From Burkholderiales bacterium (GTDB taxonomy: Bacteria; Pseudomonadota; Gammaproteobacteria; Burkholderiales; SG8-39): DNA of 64,000 nucleotides. This document shows, piece after piece, positions 52,136-64,000 of this stretch. The stretch spans positions 1 through 64,000 of the forward strand of contig JACZJT010000054.1 of NCBI GenBank assembly GCA_014860445.1, read 5' to 3'. The translations under genes were made by a program, and so were the position numbers. The first letter of the stretch is position 1. Every line of letters begins with the position of its first letter. The notes beneath the pieces are model-generated. The model ran no database searches and had not been told where the DNA came from. It saw nothing but the letters and a program-made list of their open reading frames with translations.

Positions 52136-53731
52136 TCATGGTCGGCCTCCAGACAGCACAACGCCGATGTAGGTGGCGGGATCGTGCAGCGCGCGGGCCG
52201 CCGCGTCGAAATAGGCCATTGCCGGGCCGGCGCCGAAGGCCAGCGCGAAACACAACAGCACCAGTGCCGCCACCGGGCCGGCTTCCAGCCATTGCAGGCG
52301 CGGCGTCGGCCGCTCGCTGTCCCAAAAGACGCGGATGCCGAGTCGCGACAGCGCGATCAGGGCGGCAAGGCCCGACAGCAGCAAGGCGGTGAACAGCAGG
52401 CCGGCGTTCAGTGCGGGGGCCACCGGCGGTGCGGCGATGGCAGCCTTGAGCAGCGCGAACTTGGCGACGAAGCCGGACAACGGCGGCAGGCCGCTGAGCA
52501 CGGCGGCGCAGGAGAAAAAGGCCAGCCCGAGGAAGGCCATCGCTGCCGGAATCGCGACGCCGGCCATTTCGCCTGGATGCTCCAACTCGTGCCGATCCTG
52601 CAGGCCGAAAGCCTCGAAGCTGATGGCCAGCAGGTCGGCGGCGGCGGTACGGTTGCGTTCGGCCAATTCGATCAGCATGAAGAAGGCACCGCTGCCGAGC
52701 ACCGAACTGGCGAGATAGTAGAGCGCAGGGGCGGTGAGCGTCGTGCCGGTGAAGCCGAAGGCGGCCAGCAGGGTGCCGGAGGAGACGACGACCATGAAGC
52801 CGCCGAGGCGGTCGAGCTTCTGCGCTGCGAGCACGCCCAGCGTGCCGACTGCGATAGTAGCCAGGCCGCAGAAGAACAGCCAGTCGCCCTTGAAGGGTGC
52901 CGGCGCGACATCTTGGCCGAACAGGATGGAAAAACGCAGCAGCGCATACACACCGACCTTGGTGAGGATGGCGAACACCGCGCCGACCGGCGGTGTGGCG
53001 GCGGCGTAGGTGGCGGGCAGCCAGAAGTTGAGCGGCCAGGCACCGGCCTTGACGAGGAAGACGATCCCTAGGAGGAGTGCACCGATTTCGAACAGGGCGC
53101 GCGCGTCAGCGTCGAGCCGTGGCACGGCAAGCGCAATTTCGGCCATGTTGAGCGTGCCGGTGACGCCGTAGATCAGGGCGGCGGCGACCAGGAAGACCAG
53201 CGATGCGACCAGGTTGACCACGATGTAGTGCAGGCCCGTCTTGACGCGCGGCACGCCAGAGGCATGCAGGGCCAGCCCGTAGGAAGCGGCCAGCAACACT
53301 TCGAAGAAGACGAACAGGTTGAACAGATCGCCGGTGAGGAAGGTGCCGTTGAGACCCATCAGCAGGAACTGGAAGAGGGGCAGGAAATGGCTGCCGGCGT
53401 GTTCCCAGCGGGCGAGGGCGTAGACCAACGTGGCCAGGCCGACGATGGAGGTGAGCGTCAGCATCAGGGTGGCCAGATGGTCCGCTACCAGCACGATACC
53501 GAACGGCGCGGCCCAGTTGCCAAGCGCATAGACGGTGACGCCGCCCTGCCAGGGCGTGGCAATCCAGCCGTCGATGCCGGCGAGCAGGGCGAGCGCCACC
53601 GCCAGTTGCGCCAGCGTGGCGAACAGGGCGAACAGGGCGCGCCATCCATGGCGCGCCTCGCTCGAGAACAACAGCAACGCCCCGGTCAAGAATGGCAGCA
53701 GGATCGGCAGGATGAGCAGGTGCTGCGTCAT
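52136..53731 (-). CDS. mrpD: Na+/H+ antiporter subunit MrpD (MnhD/PhaD)
   Basis: 531 aa, about 14 membrane helices, NuoL/M/N-like. LFNLFVFFEVLLAASYGLAL carries the conserved Glu and VFLVKAGAWPLNFWLPATYA the conserved Lys and the HA/WLP-type box of proton-pumping subunits. The ATG at 53731 overlaps mrpC by 4 nt. Confidence 0.95.
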   Translation of the reverse strand: MTQHLLILPILLPFLTGALLLFSSEARHGWRALFALFATLAQLAVALALLAGIDGWIATPWQGGVTVYALGNWAAPFGIVLVADHLATLMLTLTSIVGLATLVYALARWEHAGSHFLPLFQFLLMGLNGTFLTGDLFNLFVFFEVLLAASYGLALHASGVPRVKTGLHYIVVNLVASLVFLVAAALIYGVTGTLNMAEIALAVPRLDADARALFEIGALLLGIVFLVKAGAWPLNFWLPATYAAATPPVGAVFAILTKVGVYALLRFSILFGQDVAPAPFKGDWLFFCGLATIAVGTLGVLAAQKLDRLGGFMVVVSSGTLLAAFGFTGTTLTAPALYYLASSVLGSGAFFMLIELAERNRTAAADLLAISFEAFGLQDRHELEHPGEMAGVAIPAAMAFLGLAFFSCAAVLSGLPPLSGFVAKFALLKAAIAAPPVAPALNAGLLFTALLLSGLAALIALSRLGIRVFWDSERPTPRLQWLEAGPVAALVLLCFALAFGAGPAMAYFDAAARALHDPATYIGVVLSGGRP

Positions 53732-54074
53732 TCCTGCTCCGGCTCGCGGCCGTCCACATGGTCGGTACCCGACAATCCGCGTGCGGCAAGCAGAACGACG
53801 AGTAGCAGCGCGGTGACGGCAAAGCCGATGACGATGGCGGTCAGCACCAGGGCCTGTGGCACCGGATCGGCGTAGAGTGCCGGATCGGCGCTGCGTGTCG
53901 CGTCGATCACCGGCGCAGCGCCGATGCGTAGCCGGGCCATGCCGAAGATGAACAGGTTGACCGCATAGGACAGCAGCGACAGGCCCATGATTACCTGAAA
54001 GGTGCGTGGGCGCAGCAGCAGGTAGATGCCGGATCCGGCCATGACGCCGATGGCGATGGCAAAGACGACTTCCA

Positions 54075-54075
<1 letters not shown>
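53728..54075 (-). CDS. mrpC: Na+/H+ antiporter subunit MrpC (MnhC/PhaC)
   Basis: 115 aa, three membrane helices, NuoK-like. GIYLLLRPRTFQVIMGLSLLSYAVNLFIF is split here only as a description: the family box GLSLLSYAVNLFIF is present. The ATG at 54075 shares its first base with the end of the mrpA stop codon. Confidence 0.93.
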
Positions 54076-56960
<2,885 letters not shown>

Positions 56961-56961
56961 T

Positions 56962-57009
56962 CTAGCAGCGCATTACGGGATTGCCGGGACGGAACTGACC
57001 GTCACTCAT
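56962..57009 (-). CDS. 15-codon leader ORF before mrpA
   Basis: ATAGGAGGAAT stands directly before an ATG at 57009; the frame reads [15 protein letters not shown] and stops with TAG at 56962, one base before the mrpA ATG. mrpA itself lacks a comparable ribosome site, so the leader probably brings ribosomes to mrpA by coupling. Whether the peptide has a role is unknown. Confidence 0.5.
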   Translation of the reverse strand: MSDGQFRPGNPVMRC

Positions 57010-57020
57010 ATTCCTCCTAT

Positions 57021-57330
57021 TCATGCGTGTCCGGGTCGCGCTGCGAGGGGTGAGCGGCGGATGACGGCCTTCTCGAGTTCGGCGATGCAGAACACCAGCA
57101 GGCCGGCGGCGCGGACCTTGGCCCATTCCAGCAACGACAGGTCGGTGGAATCAAAAATGGACTGCATCATCGGGGCGTGGGTGTAGGCGAGTTGCAGCGG
57201 GATGCAGGCCGCTATCGCAAGTACTATGTAGCGGTTCCCGGTCAGCCCTTCCAGGTTCACCACAGGCGCAAGAATGTAGCGGCTATTGACCAAGTAAAAC
57301 ATCTCAGCCACGACCACCGCATTGACAGAC
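57021..57330 (-). pseudogene. C-terminal fragment of a cation P-type ATPase
   Basis: About 99 codons matching the C-terminal end (last membrane helices) of the full ATPase at 58609-61350. From about 57115 to 57330 it is nearly identical to 58709-58920 (about 98% by eye), but the last 30 codons have diverged strongly. The rest of the gene, including the catalytic domain, is absent. It sits between the mrp operon and a Kef relic. Confidence 0.8.
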
Positions 57331-57667
57331 TGGTCGAAGACTTGCGCATGAAAGGTCTCGCTGCTGTTTCAGGCGATGCTGCTGATTCGGCGGTGCTGAT
57401 CCAGGCGCACATTGCCGATGCAGCCATGCTGGTTGTCGCCACGCCCGACCCGATAAATGTCCGGCAAATGGCGAATACCGCGCGAAAGCTCAATCCCGGA
57501 ATCGAAATAGTGATGCGCACCCACAGCGAGGATGAGTCCGTGTTATTGCGTAAGGGGGTATCGGCATGGTCTTTTTCGGCGAGGAAGAGCTGGCCAAGGG
57601 CATGACCAGTCATGTTCTTGAACGCTTTACCCCGAAGTCGGCTGCTACGGCACCCACATCGGCATAG
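57327..57667 (+). pseudogene. Kef/TrkA-N-type transporter, C-terminal relic with frameshift
   Basis: On the plus strand the frame reads KGLAAVSGDAADSAVLIQAH and later ARKLNPGIEIVMRTHSEDES, the NAD-binding TrkA-N end of KefB/YbaL-type K+ efflux proteins. At a run of five Gs (about 57554-57558) the frame shifts: in the +1 frame GIGMVFFGEEELAKGMTSHV continues the family sequence to a TAG at 57667. The 5' part is replaced by the ATPase fragment. Confidence 0.7.
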
Positions 57668-57694
57668 CGTCGAAAGCCGGATAAGGATGGCAGC

Positions 57695-58582
57695 TTAGGC
57701 GATGGCGCGTGGCTCGCGCACCACCAGCACATCGCAAGGAAGCCGATCGAGGAGCACGGCAGCCGAGCTGCCCAGGAGGATGCTCATTACTCCGCTGCGG
57801 CCATGCGTTCCCATCACCACCAGATCTGTTGCATGCTGTCGCACGTAGCGCGTCAGCGTCGTTTCCAGTGCACCGTGCTCGATCACTGCCCGTACGGTCA
57901 CCTCCGGCGGCAACTCGGTGGAGGCAAGGAAGACCGCACACTTATGCTGCTCGATGTCATGAGCGAGGCGGGCATGTGGATGGTCGTCGGTACTTTCCGC
58001 CAGTGGAATCTGGAAGGCGTGGAAAAGAATCAGCTCGCGCCCCGGGAATATCCGCGCAGCGGCCAGCAGGGCCTCTCGCGACGAGTCCGAAAAATCGGTG
58101 GCAACAACGATCCGTTGATAGGGGGCGCGCGACCGGCCGCGCACCACGAGTAGCGGCTGAGGCAGAATTCGGGCAAGGCGCTTCACGGTCGATCCGAGCA
58201 GGAAGCGCCCGAACACTTCATTGCGCGCCACGCCGGTGATGACCAGCCCGCAGCCCTTGCTGGCGGCAATGTCACCGATGGTACCTGCCGCATCCCTGGC
58301 ACGCACTATCAGCATGGTGGCCTGGATATCGAGTCCGACCAGGTCACGGGCGAGTTGCTGCCGGGCGATATTCAGCAGATGCTCGTCATCCTGGCCGGTG
58401 GCCCAGGCCAGCGCCAGATCGGGTGACGCCGCGACATCCAGCACATTCAGGACGACCAGTTCGGCTTGCCATTCGCCAACGAGTTGGGCGGCGCGGTCCA
58501 GCGCGCGATCGCAACGGGCGCTGAGATCGGTGGCCAGCAATAGGCGGGCAGGCGGGGTGCTTGGCGCGGGGCTTGAGCTCAC
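57695..58582 (-). CDS. Universal stress protein, tandem UspA domains
   Basis: 295 aa from a GTG at 58582 with AAGGAG upstream. Two UspA domains (about 10-145 and 150-290); the second has VMGTHGRSGVMSILLGSSA, the ATP-binding GxxGxxG-S/T loop. The first lacks a perfect loop. Such proteins help cells survive stress or low energy. It is 26 nt downstream of the P-type ATPase gene and probably in its operon. Confidence 0.9.
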   Translation of the reverse strand: MSSSPAPSTPPARLLLATDLSARCDRALDRAAQLVGEWQAELVVLNVLDVAASPDLALAWATGQDDEHLLNIARQQLARDLVGLDIQATMLIVRARDAAGTIGDIAASKGCGLVITGVARNEVFGRFLLGSTVKRLARILPQPLLVVRGRSRAPYQRIVVATDFSDSSREALLAAARIFPGRELILFHAFQIPLAESTDDHPHARLAHDIEQHKCAVFLASTELPPEVTVRAVIEHGALETTLTRYVRQHATDLVVMGTHGRSGVMSILLGSSAAVLLDRLPCDVLVVREPRAIA

Positions 58583-58608
58583 GGGTCTATCTCCTTGGGT
58601 TGAGATTA

Positions 58609-61350
58609 TTACGCATGGGCAACCAGACGCGAGCTCAGTCGGGTCCGACGAATCACAAATTTTTCCAGCTCAGCGACGCTGAACACCAGTAGCCCGGCAC
58701 CTAGAACCTTGGCCCATTCCAGCAACGACAGGTTGGTGGAATCAAAAATGGACTGCATCATCGGGGCGTGGGTGTAGGCGAGTTGCAGCGGGATGCAGGT
58801 CGCTATCGCAAGTACTATGTAGCGATTCCCGGTCAGCCCTTCCAGGTTCACCACAGGCGCAAGAATGTAGCGGCTATTGACCAAGTAAAACATCTCAGCC
58901 ACGACCACCGCATTGACAGACATGGTACGCGCCGTTTCGATGCTGGTGCCGATTTCCAGTTCCCACAGAAACAGGCCCAGCGCACCTGTCATCATCAGAA
59001 CGGAAACCATCAGTACCCGCCAGACGAAGAAGCCCGACAACAACGCTTCGCCCGGGGGACGGGGGCGTCGGTTCATGATGCCGTGCTCAGCGGGTTCGAA
59101 AGCCAGGGCCAGGCCCAGGGTACTGGAGGTGACCATGTTGATCCACAACACCTGCGCCGGAGTGAGCGGCAGGGCCAGCTCGAACAGGATGGCGGCAATC
59201 ACCACCAGCGCCTCGCCGCCGTTGGTGGGCAACATGAACAGGATGAACTTTTTCAGATTGTCGTAGACGGCGCGTCCCTCACGGACCGCGGCCGCGATGG
59301 TCGCGAAGTTGTCATCGGCGAGCACCATGTCGCACGCCTCCTTGGCCGCCTCGGTGCCATGCATGCCCATGGCCACGCCCACGTCGGCGCGTTTCAAAGC
59401 CGGCGCGTCGTTTACCCCATCGCCGGTCATCGCCACCACCTGGCCATCGCTTTGGAGCGCCTGCACCAAACGCAGCTTGTGTTCCGGGGCGGTGCGCGCA
59501 AAGACATCTACCTCCATCGCCACCCGGCGCAAGGCGGCATCATCCATCATGGCCAATTCCGCGCCCGTGATGACCGGCTTGCCCACGCCGATAGCCAGTT
59601 GGGCTCCAATGGCCCGCGCAGTTTCGGCATGGTCGCCGGTGATCATCTTGACCCGGATGCCGGCGTGGTGGCACTCGCTGACCGCGCGCACCGCCTCCTC
59701 GCGCGGCGGGTCGATGATGCCGACCAGGGCGAGCAGGACATAGCCCGACTCCATGTCGCCGAAACTCAGGCGTTCGCCCCGTGGCAGGGCCTGTTTGCAG
59801 GCCAGGGCCAGCACGCGCAGCCCCTGCGCGGCCGTGTCGGTGACCATGCGCCGCCAGTAGTCGACATCGAGCGGCCGTTCGCCATCATGTCCCAGCTGCG
59901 CAATGCACATGTCAAAGATGCGCTCCGGGGCACCCTTGACGAAAATCCACGGTTCGTTGTCGCCGTCGCGATGATAGGTGACCATGAAACGGTGCTGGGA
60001 TTCGAAGGGGATGACGTCGAGCCGGGGCCAGGCCTCGTCGCCGAGGTGCCGGGTGAAGCCGGTCTTGGCCCCGAGCACGAGCAAGGCGCCTTCGGTGGGA
60101 TCGCCTTCGATCCGCCACAGGCCGTCGTCTTCGCGCAGTCGGGCATCGTTGCACAGCACACCGGCTCGGATCGCCATCGCCAGCGCCGGGTAGTGCCCGG
60201 TGTCGATGATGCGTCCGTCGATGCTCACATCGCCCGCCGGGGCGTAGCCGACGCCGCCGACATCGAACACGTGGCCGGCGCAGGCCACGCGCTGCACGGT
60301 CATTTCGTTGCGTGTCAGCGTACCGGTCTTGTCCGAGCAGATCACGGTCACCGACCCCAGCGCCTCCACTGCGGGCAGGCGCCGGACGATGGCGTGGCGC
60401 CGGGCCATGCGCTGCACGCCGAGTGCCAGGGTGACGGTCATGATCGCCGGCAGCCCTTCGGGGATCGCCGAGGCGGCCAGGGCCACCACCATCATGAACA
60501 TTTCCGCCGGGCTGTGATCCCGCCACAAGGTGCCGAGCACGAAGGTGGCCGCCGACATGCTCAGGATCGTCAGGGCCAGCACCCGGCCGACACGATCCAC
60601 CTGGCGCAGCAGCGGCGTGGTCAGGCGGCGGATGCCCGTCAGCATCTGATTGATCTTGCCCAGCTCGGTCAAGGTGCCGGTCGTCACGACAATGCCGGTG
60701 GCCTGCCCATAGACCACTAGCGTGCCCGAATAGGCCATGCCGTAGCGGTCGCCCAGCGGGGCGTCGGTGGCTGCGGCTTCAGAGGATTTCTCGACGGGCA
60801 GCGATTCGCCGGTCAGGGCAGCCTCTTCGATGCGTAGTTCCCGAACATCGACCAGACGCAAATCGGCCGGTACCCGGTCGCCCGAGGCGAGCGCCACCCA
60901 GTCGCCGGGCACCAGATCGGCGGCGTCGATCTCGTGGCGTTGCCCGTCGCGGATCACCTTGGCACGGGGCGACAACATGGCGCGGATGGCATCGAGCGCC
61001 GATTCGGCCTTGCCTTCCTGGATGAAACCGATGATGGCGTTGATCACCACGGCCATCATCAGGACGCCCGTGTCGATCCAATGCCCGAGCAGGGCTGTGA
61101 TGACAGCAGAGCCCATCATCACATAGAGCAGGATGTTGTGGAACTGCATCAATAGGCGCAACAGCGGACCGCGCCGCTTCGGCGGGGCCAGCCGGTTCGG
61201 CCCATATTGGGCCAGTCGGCGTGCGGCTTCGGCTTTCGTCAGGCCGCCTGTGCCGGTTTGCAGCAAATGCTCGAGCTGCGCCGGGGGCAAGGTATGCCAC
61301 TCAATAGACGGTGGCTTTTCCAAATCGTCGGTGGTCGAGCGATTTGTCAT
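58609..61350 (-). CDS. Cation-transporting P-type ATPase (P2 class)
   Basis: 913 aa from the ATG at 61350. TGES (actuator), PEGLPAIMTVTLALG (M4), phosphorylated D340 in CSDKTGTLTRNEM, and GDGVNDAPALK are all present; an N-terminal cation-ATPase domain precedes M1. The family pumps Ca2+, Mn2+ or monovalent cations; the ion cannot be told here. An upstream frame to 61467 has no better start. Divergent from the USP gene at 61523. Confidence 0.94.
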   Translation of the reverse strand: MTNRSTTDDLEKPPSIEWHTLPPAQLEHLLQTGTGGLTKAEAARRLAQYGPNRLAPPKRRGPLLRLLMQFHNILLYVMMGSAVITALLGHWIDTGVLMMAVVINAIIGFIQEGKAESALDAIRAMLSPRAKVIRDGQRHEIDAADLVPGDWVALASGDRVPADLRLVDVRELRIEEAALTGESLPVEKSSEAAATDAPLGDRYGMAYSGTLVVYGQATGIVVTTGTLTELGKINQMLTGIRRLTTPLLRQVDRVGRVLALTILSMSAATFVLGTLWRDHSPAEMFMMVVALAASAIPEGLPAIMTVTLALGVQRMARRHAIVRRLPAVEALGSVTVICSDKTGTLTRNEMTVQRVACAGHVFDVGGVGYAPAGDVSIDGRIIDTGHYPALAMAIRAGVLCNDARLREDDGLWRIEGDPTEGALLVLGAKTGFTRHLGDEAWPRLDVIPFESQHRFMVTYHRDGDNEPWIFVKGAPERIFDMCIAQLGHDGERPLDVDYWRRMVTDTAAQGLRVLALACKQALPRGERLSFGDMESGYVLLALVGIIDPPREEAVRAVSECHHAGIRVKMITGDHAETARAIGAQLAIGVGKPVITGAELAMMDDAALRRVAMEVDVFARTAPEHKLRLVQALQSDGQVVAMTGDGVNDAPALKRADVGVAMGMHGTEAAKEACDMVLADDNFATIAAAVREGRAVYDNLKKFILFMLPTNGGEALVVIAAILFELALPLTPAQVLWINMVTSSTLGLALAFEPAEHGIMNRRPRPPGEALLSGFFVWRVLMVSVLMMTGALGLFLWELEIGTSIETARTMSVNAVVVAEMFYLVNSRYILAPVVNLEGLTGNRYIVLAIATCIPLQLAYTHAPMMQSIFDSTNLSLLEWAKVLGAGLLVFSVAELEKFVIRRTRLSSRLVAHA

Positions 61351-61522
61351 TGATATGTTCTCTTCTTGATCGTGGCAGCAGGAAAGCGTTTCATTGCAGA
61401 TTAAGCGACAATACCTGAAAGTATTACCCAGCAACGGCGCTAGCGTCCAATTGGTCCAGCTCGCCACCTTTCAAGCTCCGCGCACAGACCCCAATGGGTG
61501 AAAAAATTTCGAGGAGGGCACC

Positions 61523-62407
61523 ATGAATTCACTGAATCGCATCCTGGCGGCAACCGACCTGTCCGCTCCGGCCCGACATGCCGTTGAGCGCGCGGCCTTG
61601 GTCAGCAAAGACACGGCCGTCCCGCTCAATCTGCTGCATGTTGCCAATCTCGCGCCTTTGGAGCGATTGCGGCAGCTCATGGGGGCAACACCGGCAGACA
61701 TGGAACAGCGGGTGCTGGATGCCGCGCGGCAAAAGCTTCTCGACCTCGCGGCAACTCTCCAGCAACGCTTTGGCGTCGGTGCCAGCATGCATGTAGCCGC
61801 TGGTTTCCTGCTGGCCGAGTTGGACAAGGAAGCCGATGGTTTGGCGGCCGGCCTGCTGGTCTGTGGGGCCAAGGGGGAAAGTCCCGTGCGGCACTTCGTG
61901 CTGGGAACGACGGCGCTGCGGATATTGAGTACGACGACTTGCCCCGTCCTGGTGGTCAAGCAACCGCCTCACGAACCCTACCGCCGGCTTCTGGTGCCGG
62001 TGGATTTCTCGCCCTCGTCGCTGCGCGCCGTTCGCCACGCACGTCGTGTCGCGCCCCGCGCCGACATCGTGTTGCTCCATGCCTTCGATGTGCCCTTCGA
62101 GGGGAAGTTGCGCTATGCCAGCGTGGACGAAGACATCATCCATCGCTATCGGGTTGTAGCCAAACAGGAGGCGACTCAAAAGCTCCATGTCCTGCGCGAT
62201 GAAGCGGAACTGGAATCCTATAACTCCAGCCTGATGGTGCTGAATGGCGATCCGACCTTGCGCATCATCGAGCAAGAACAGGAGTTGGATTGCGATTTGA
62301 TTGTCATGGGCAAGCACGGGGAAAACCTGCTGGAAGAACTGCTGCTCGGCAGCGTCACCAAACGCGTCCTGGCCGAATCGCAGGGCGACGTACTGGTTTC
62401 GGTGTGA
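61523..62407 (+). CDS. Universal stress protein, tandem UspA domains
   Basis: 294 aa; ATG with GAGGAGG 6 nt upstream. N-terminal UspA domain (MNSLNRILAATDLSAPARHA) and a second from about 150, ending with VMGKHGENLLEELLLGSVTK, a complete ATP-binding loop. Divergent from the ATPase, so the two may share control in this stress/ion region. Confidence 0.92.
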   Translation: MNSLNRILAATDLSAPARHAVERAALVSKDTAVPLNLLHVANLAPLERLRQLMGATPADMEQRVLDAARQKLLDLAATLQQRFGVGASMHVAAGFLLAELDKEADGLAAGLLVCGAKGESPVRHFVLGTTALRILSTTTCPVLVVKQPPHEPYRRLLVPVDFSPSSLRAVRHARRVAPRADIVLLHAFDVPFEGKLRYASVDEDIIHRYRVVAKQEATQKLHVLRDEAELESYNSSLMVLNGDPTLRIIEQEQELDCDLIVMGKHGENLLEELLLGSVTKRVLAESQGDVLVSV

Positions 62408-62425
62408 CCATGATGGAACCGGGCT

Positions 62426-62555
62426 GGTCATCCTGACGCTGGCAGAAGTCGCCAGCTACCTGCAGGTGACGAAACGCAAGCTATACCGGCTTGCCCAGGA
62501 AGGGCGAAGAGAGGGTTTGCATATCTCGATCTTCCTGCGGGGTTCTTCCGGATGA
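62426..62555 (+). pseudogene. Truncated excisionase-like HTH fragment
   Basis: LTLAEVASYLQVTKRKLYRL, followed by AQEGR, matches the HTH_17/excisionase start, but the expected wing sequence (IPAFKVGGxWRF) is missing and the frame ends 15 residues later in unrelated sequence. There is no own start codon with a ribosome site. The rest of 62408-62676 shows no gene. Confidence 0.5.
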
Positions 62556-62676
62556 GCCCGATTTTGCATCTCGGGGAATGTAGGTGTTCTTGAGTCCAAT
62601 GGTAACCAAAACGTTCCAGCAAGATTCTTGCCGTCCCGCCAGCGCCGACTTTTGCCGGTAGCTTCATTTCTTGCAA

Positions 62677-63993
62677 CTAAGACAAGGCCCCCGGATTTTC
62701 TGATCCCAGTCTGACGGCCAAAACCTCATCAACCCGGTTGTGATCCATATCCACGACCTCGAACTGCCATTCGCCATAGCGAAACTTTTCTGCGCGCTTG
62801 GGAATTCTGCCCATGTGCGCCACTACAAAGCCGCCGACCGTGTGATACAGGCCATTGGCCTCCTCTCCCAGCCCCGAGATGTCGAGTTTGTTCTGCAGCA
62901 GGTCGATGGGGAGCAGCCCATCGAGCAGCCAGGAGCCATCTTCCCGCTGCACGGCGAGGGATTGCTCCGGATCGTCGGCTCCAGGCATCATGTTGCCCGC
63001 CATGGTCTGAAACAGATCGCTGATGGTGACCACGCCTTCGGTCAGGCCGAATTCGTTGACGACCAGGGCGAAGTCGGCGTTGCGCTCGCGAAACGTCCGC
63101 AGCAATTCCATCAGCGTCAGGCTGGCCGGGACGTAAAGGGGGGGCGTGAGCGGCAAGTCATCAAAGTGCTTCAACTCGCCTGAGAGCGCAGCCTGGAGCA
63201 GCGTGCGGCTTTCCGCCAGGCCGACCACTTTCTGCAAACTGCCGCGGCAAATCGGATAGCGGCCGTGCGGTGCTTCGCGCAGGACATGCAGGTTCTCATT
63301 GTGCGAGCGATCAAGATCGATGAAGGCGACATCCTTCAGTGGCGTCATGACGGCGGCTACGTGACGGCCTTCGAGCAAAAATACATTGCCTAGCAGATGG
63401 CTCTCTTCCGGGGCGATGGCGCCCGAGCGGATGCCTTCATCCACCGCGGCGAGAATATCCTCAACCCCGGCCACCTCGGGTGCGGAACGCACCGGCAGTA
63501 CCTTCAGCACGAGGTCGGCCGACCAGGACAGCAAACGGATGGCCGGCGACAAGGCGCGGATGAACAACTGCATGAAGGGGGCAACCAGGCTGGCCACCTG
63601 TTCCGGATAGGCGAGGGCGATGCGCTTGGGCACGATTTCGCCAATGACGATGGCGAAGGCCGTGACCACGATGACGGTGGTCGTCAAGGCGATCTCGCTG
63701 CGCACCGCCGTCAGCAGCGGTAGTGACGCTGCGATGAAATTCTCGATGTGCGCGGCCAGGGCGTTTTCGCCGAAGATGCCAGCCAACAGGCTCGCGGTCG
63801 TAAGTCCGGTTTGCGTGGCGGCAATGAAGCGCGAGGGTGTTTCCTTGATGCGCAACGCCCGTGCCGCAGCGTGGCTGCCGGCATCGACCAGAAGTTGCAG
63901 GCGGGACCGTCTCGATGCAGCCAGGGCCATTTCTGCCAAGGCAAAAAAGCCGCAGATCAAGATCAGTAACACCAATATCGCGAGGGCGTTCAT
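62677..63993 (-). CDS. CNNM/CorC-like membrane protein (DUF21-CBS-CorC_HlyC)
   Basis: 438 aa, complete. DUF21 membrane domain (about 1-180, FFALAEMALAASRRSRLQ and GEIVPKRIAL), a CBS pair (about 205-335) and a CorC_HlyC transporter-associated domain at the C-terminus (GFVVAHMGRIPKRAEKF). Often annotated as hemolysin; the family is linked to Mg2+/Co2+ handling. ATG at 63993. Confidence 0.92.
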   Translation of the reverse strand: MNALAILVLLILICGFFALAEMALAASRRSRLQLLVDAGSHAAARALRIKETPSRFIAATQTGLTTASLLAGIFGENALAAHIENFIAASLPLLTAVRSEIALTTTVIVVTAFAIVIGEIVPKRIALAYPEQVASLVAPFMQLFIRALSPAIRLLSWSADLVLKVLPVRSAPEVAGVEDILAAVDEGIRSGAIAPEESHLLGNVFLLEGRHVAAVMTPLKDVAFIDLDRSHNENLHVLREAPHGRYPICRGSLQKVVGLAESRTLLQAALSGELKHFDDLPLTPPLYVPASLTLMELLRTFRERNADFALVVNEFGLTEGVVTISDLFQTMAGNMMPGADDPEQSLAVQREDGSWLLDGLLPIDLLQNKLDISGLGEEANGLYHTVGGFVVAHMGRIPKRAEKFRYGEWQFEVVDMDHNRVDEVLAVRLGSENPGALS

Positions 63994-64000
63994 CGAGTCA

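Noticed and set aside
51881-53071. 396-codon plus-strand ORF
   Set aside because: Antisense to mrpE and mrpD, Gly/Gln/Arg-rich, no ribosome site.
58768-60720. Long plus-strand ORF (650 codons)
   Set aside because: It lies wholly antisense to the P-type ATPase, whose motifs are intact; its product has biased His/Arg/Gln composition and no domain.

Overview
The window looks like a high-GC betaproteobacterial chromosome segment carrying part of an integrative conjugative element (ICE) with a large defence island, followed by an ordinary chromosomal ion-transport and stress region. The host assignment is an inference from base composition, gene style and the transfer-gene set. No rRNA, tRNA, integrase or complete replication origin is visible.

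Positions 1-14016 are the transfer core. On the minus strand, reading right to left, lie a lytic transglycosylase and then traA-L-E-K-B-dsbC-V-C-trbI-traF(peptidase)-W-U, an F-type type IV secretion operon with many overlapping genes; traU runs off the left edge. Divergent from it are a TraI_2 (MobH-type) relaxase, the TraD coupling protein and a DUF4400 membrane protein. The set and its order resemble the Neisseria gonococcal genetic island (GGI) family.

Positions 14024-44217 are the accessory, defence-rich region. In order they hold: a two-gene LRAT-like/GGCT-like unit divergent from a small membrane-anchored XRE regulator; QatABCD; an AbiE toxin-antitoxin pair; a WYL regulator with Wadjet JetABCD; a DUF6035 CoiA-like nuclease; a tightly coupled four-gene operon (31655-37057) of no recognised system, which is the best candidate here for something undescribed; a dead second copy of the abiEi promoter and 5' region; an XRE-ImmA/IrrE pair behind a tandem 33-bp repeat; an OLD nuclease plus UvrD-type helicase (Gabija-like); an AbiEii relic; and a DUF3892 protein. 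The live and dead abiEi copies form imperfect direct repeats around about 15 kb of this cargo.

Positions 44365-51049 are a transition zone: a hybrid sensor kinase with a REC-EAL response regulator, a vapBC pair with a clear operator, a mostly non-coding stretch rich in short repeats (TGACGGTAAA and TCGATAGAT), and the 3' end of a dead IS1182/IS5-type transposase abutting the next operon. This may be the right edge of the element.

Positions 51051-63993 look like host backbone: an mrp Na+/H+ antiporter operon (A-C-D-E-F-G, with the MrpB domain fused to MrpA) preceded by a 15-codon leader ORF, fragments of a P-type ATPase and a Kef-type transporter, a universal stress protein, a full-length cation P-type ATPase, a second universal stress protein, a truncated excisionase-like HTH fragment and a CorC/TlyC-like CBS-domain membrane protein.

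The transfer genes would move the element. Qat, Wadjet, AbiE, the OLD/helicase pair and the uncharacterised operon probably form a shared anti-phage and anti-plasmid arsenal, several units apparently having their own regulator (XRE, WYL, XRE-ImmA).
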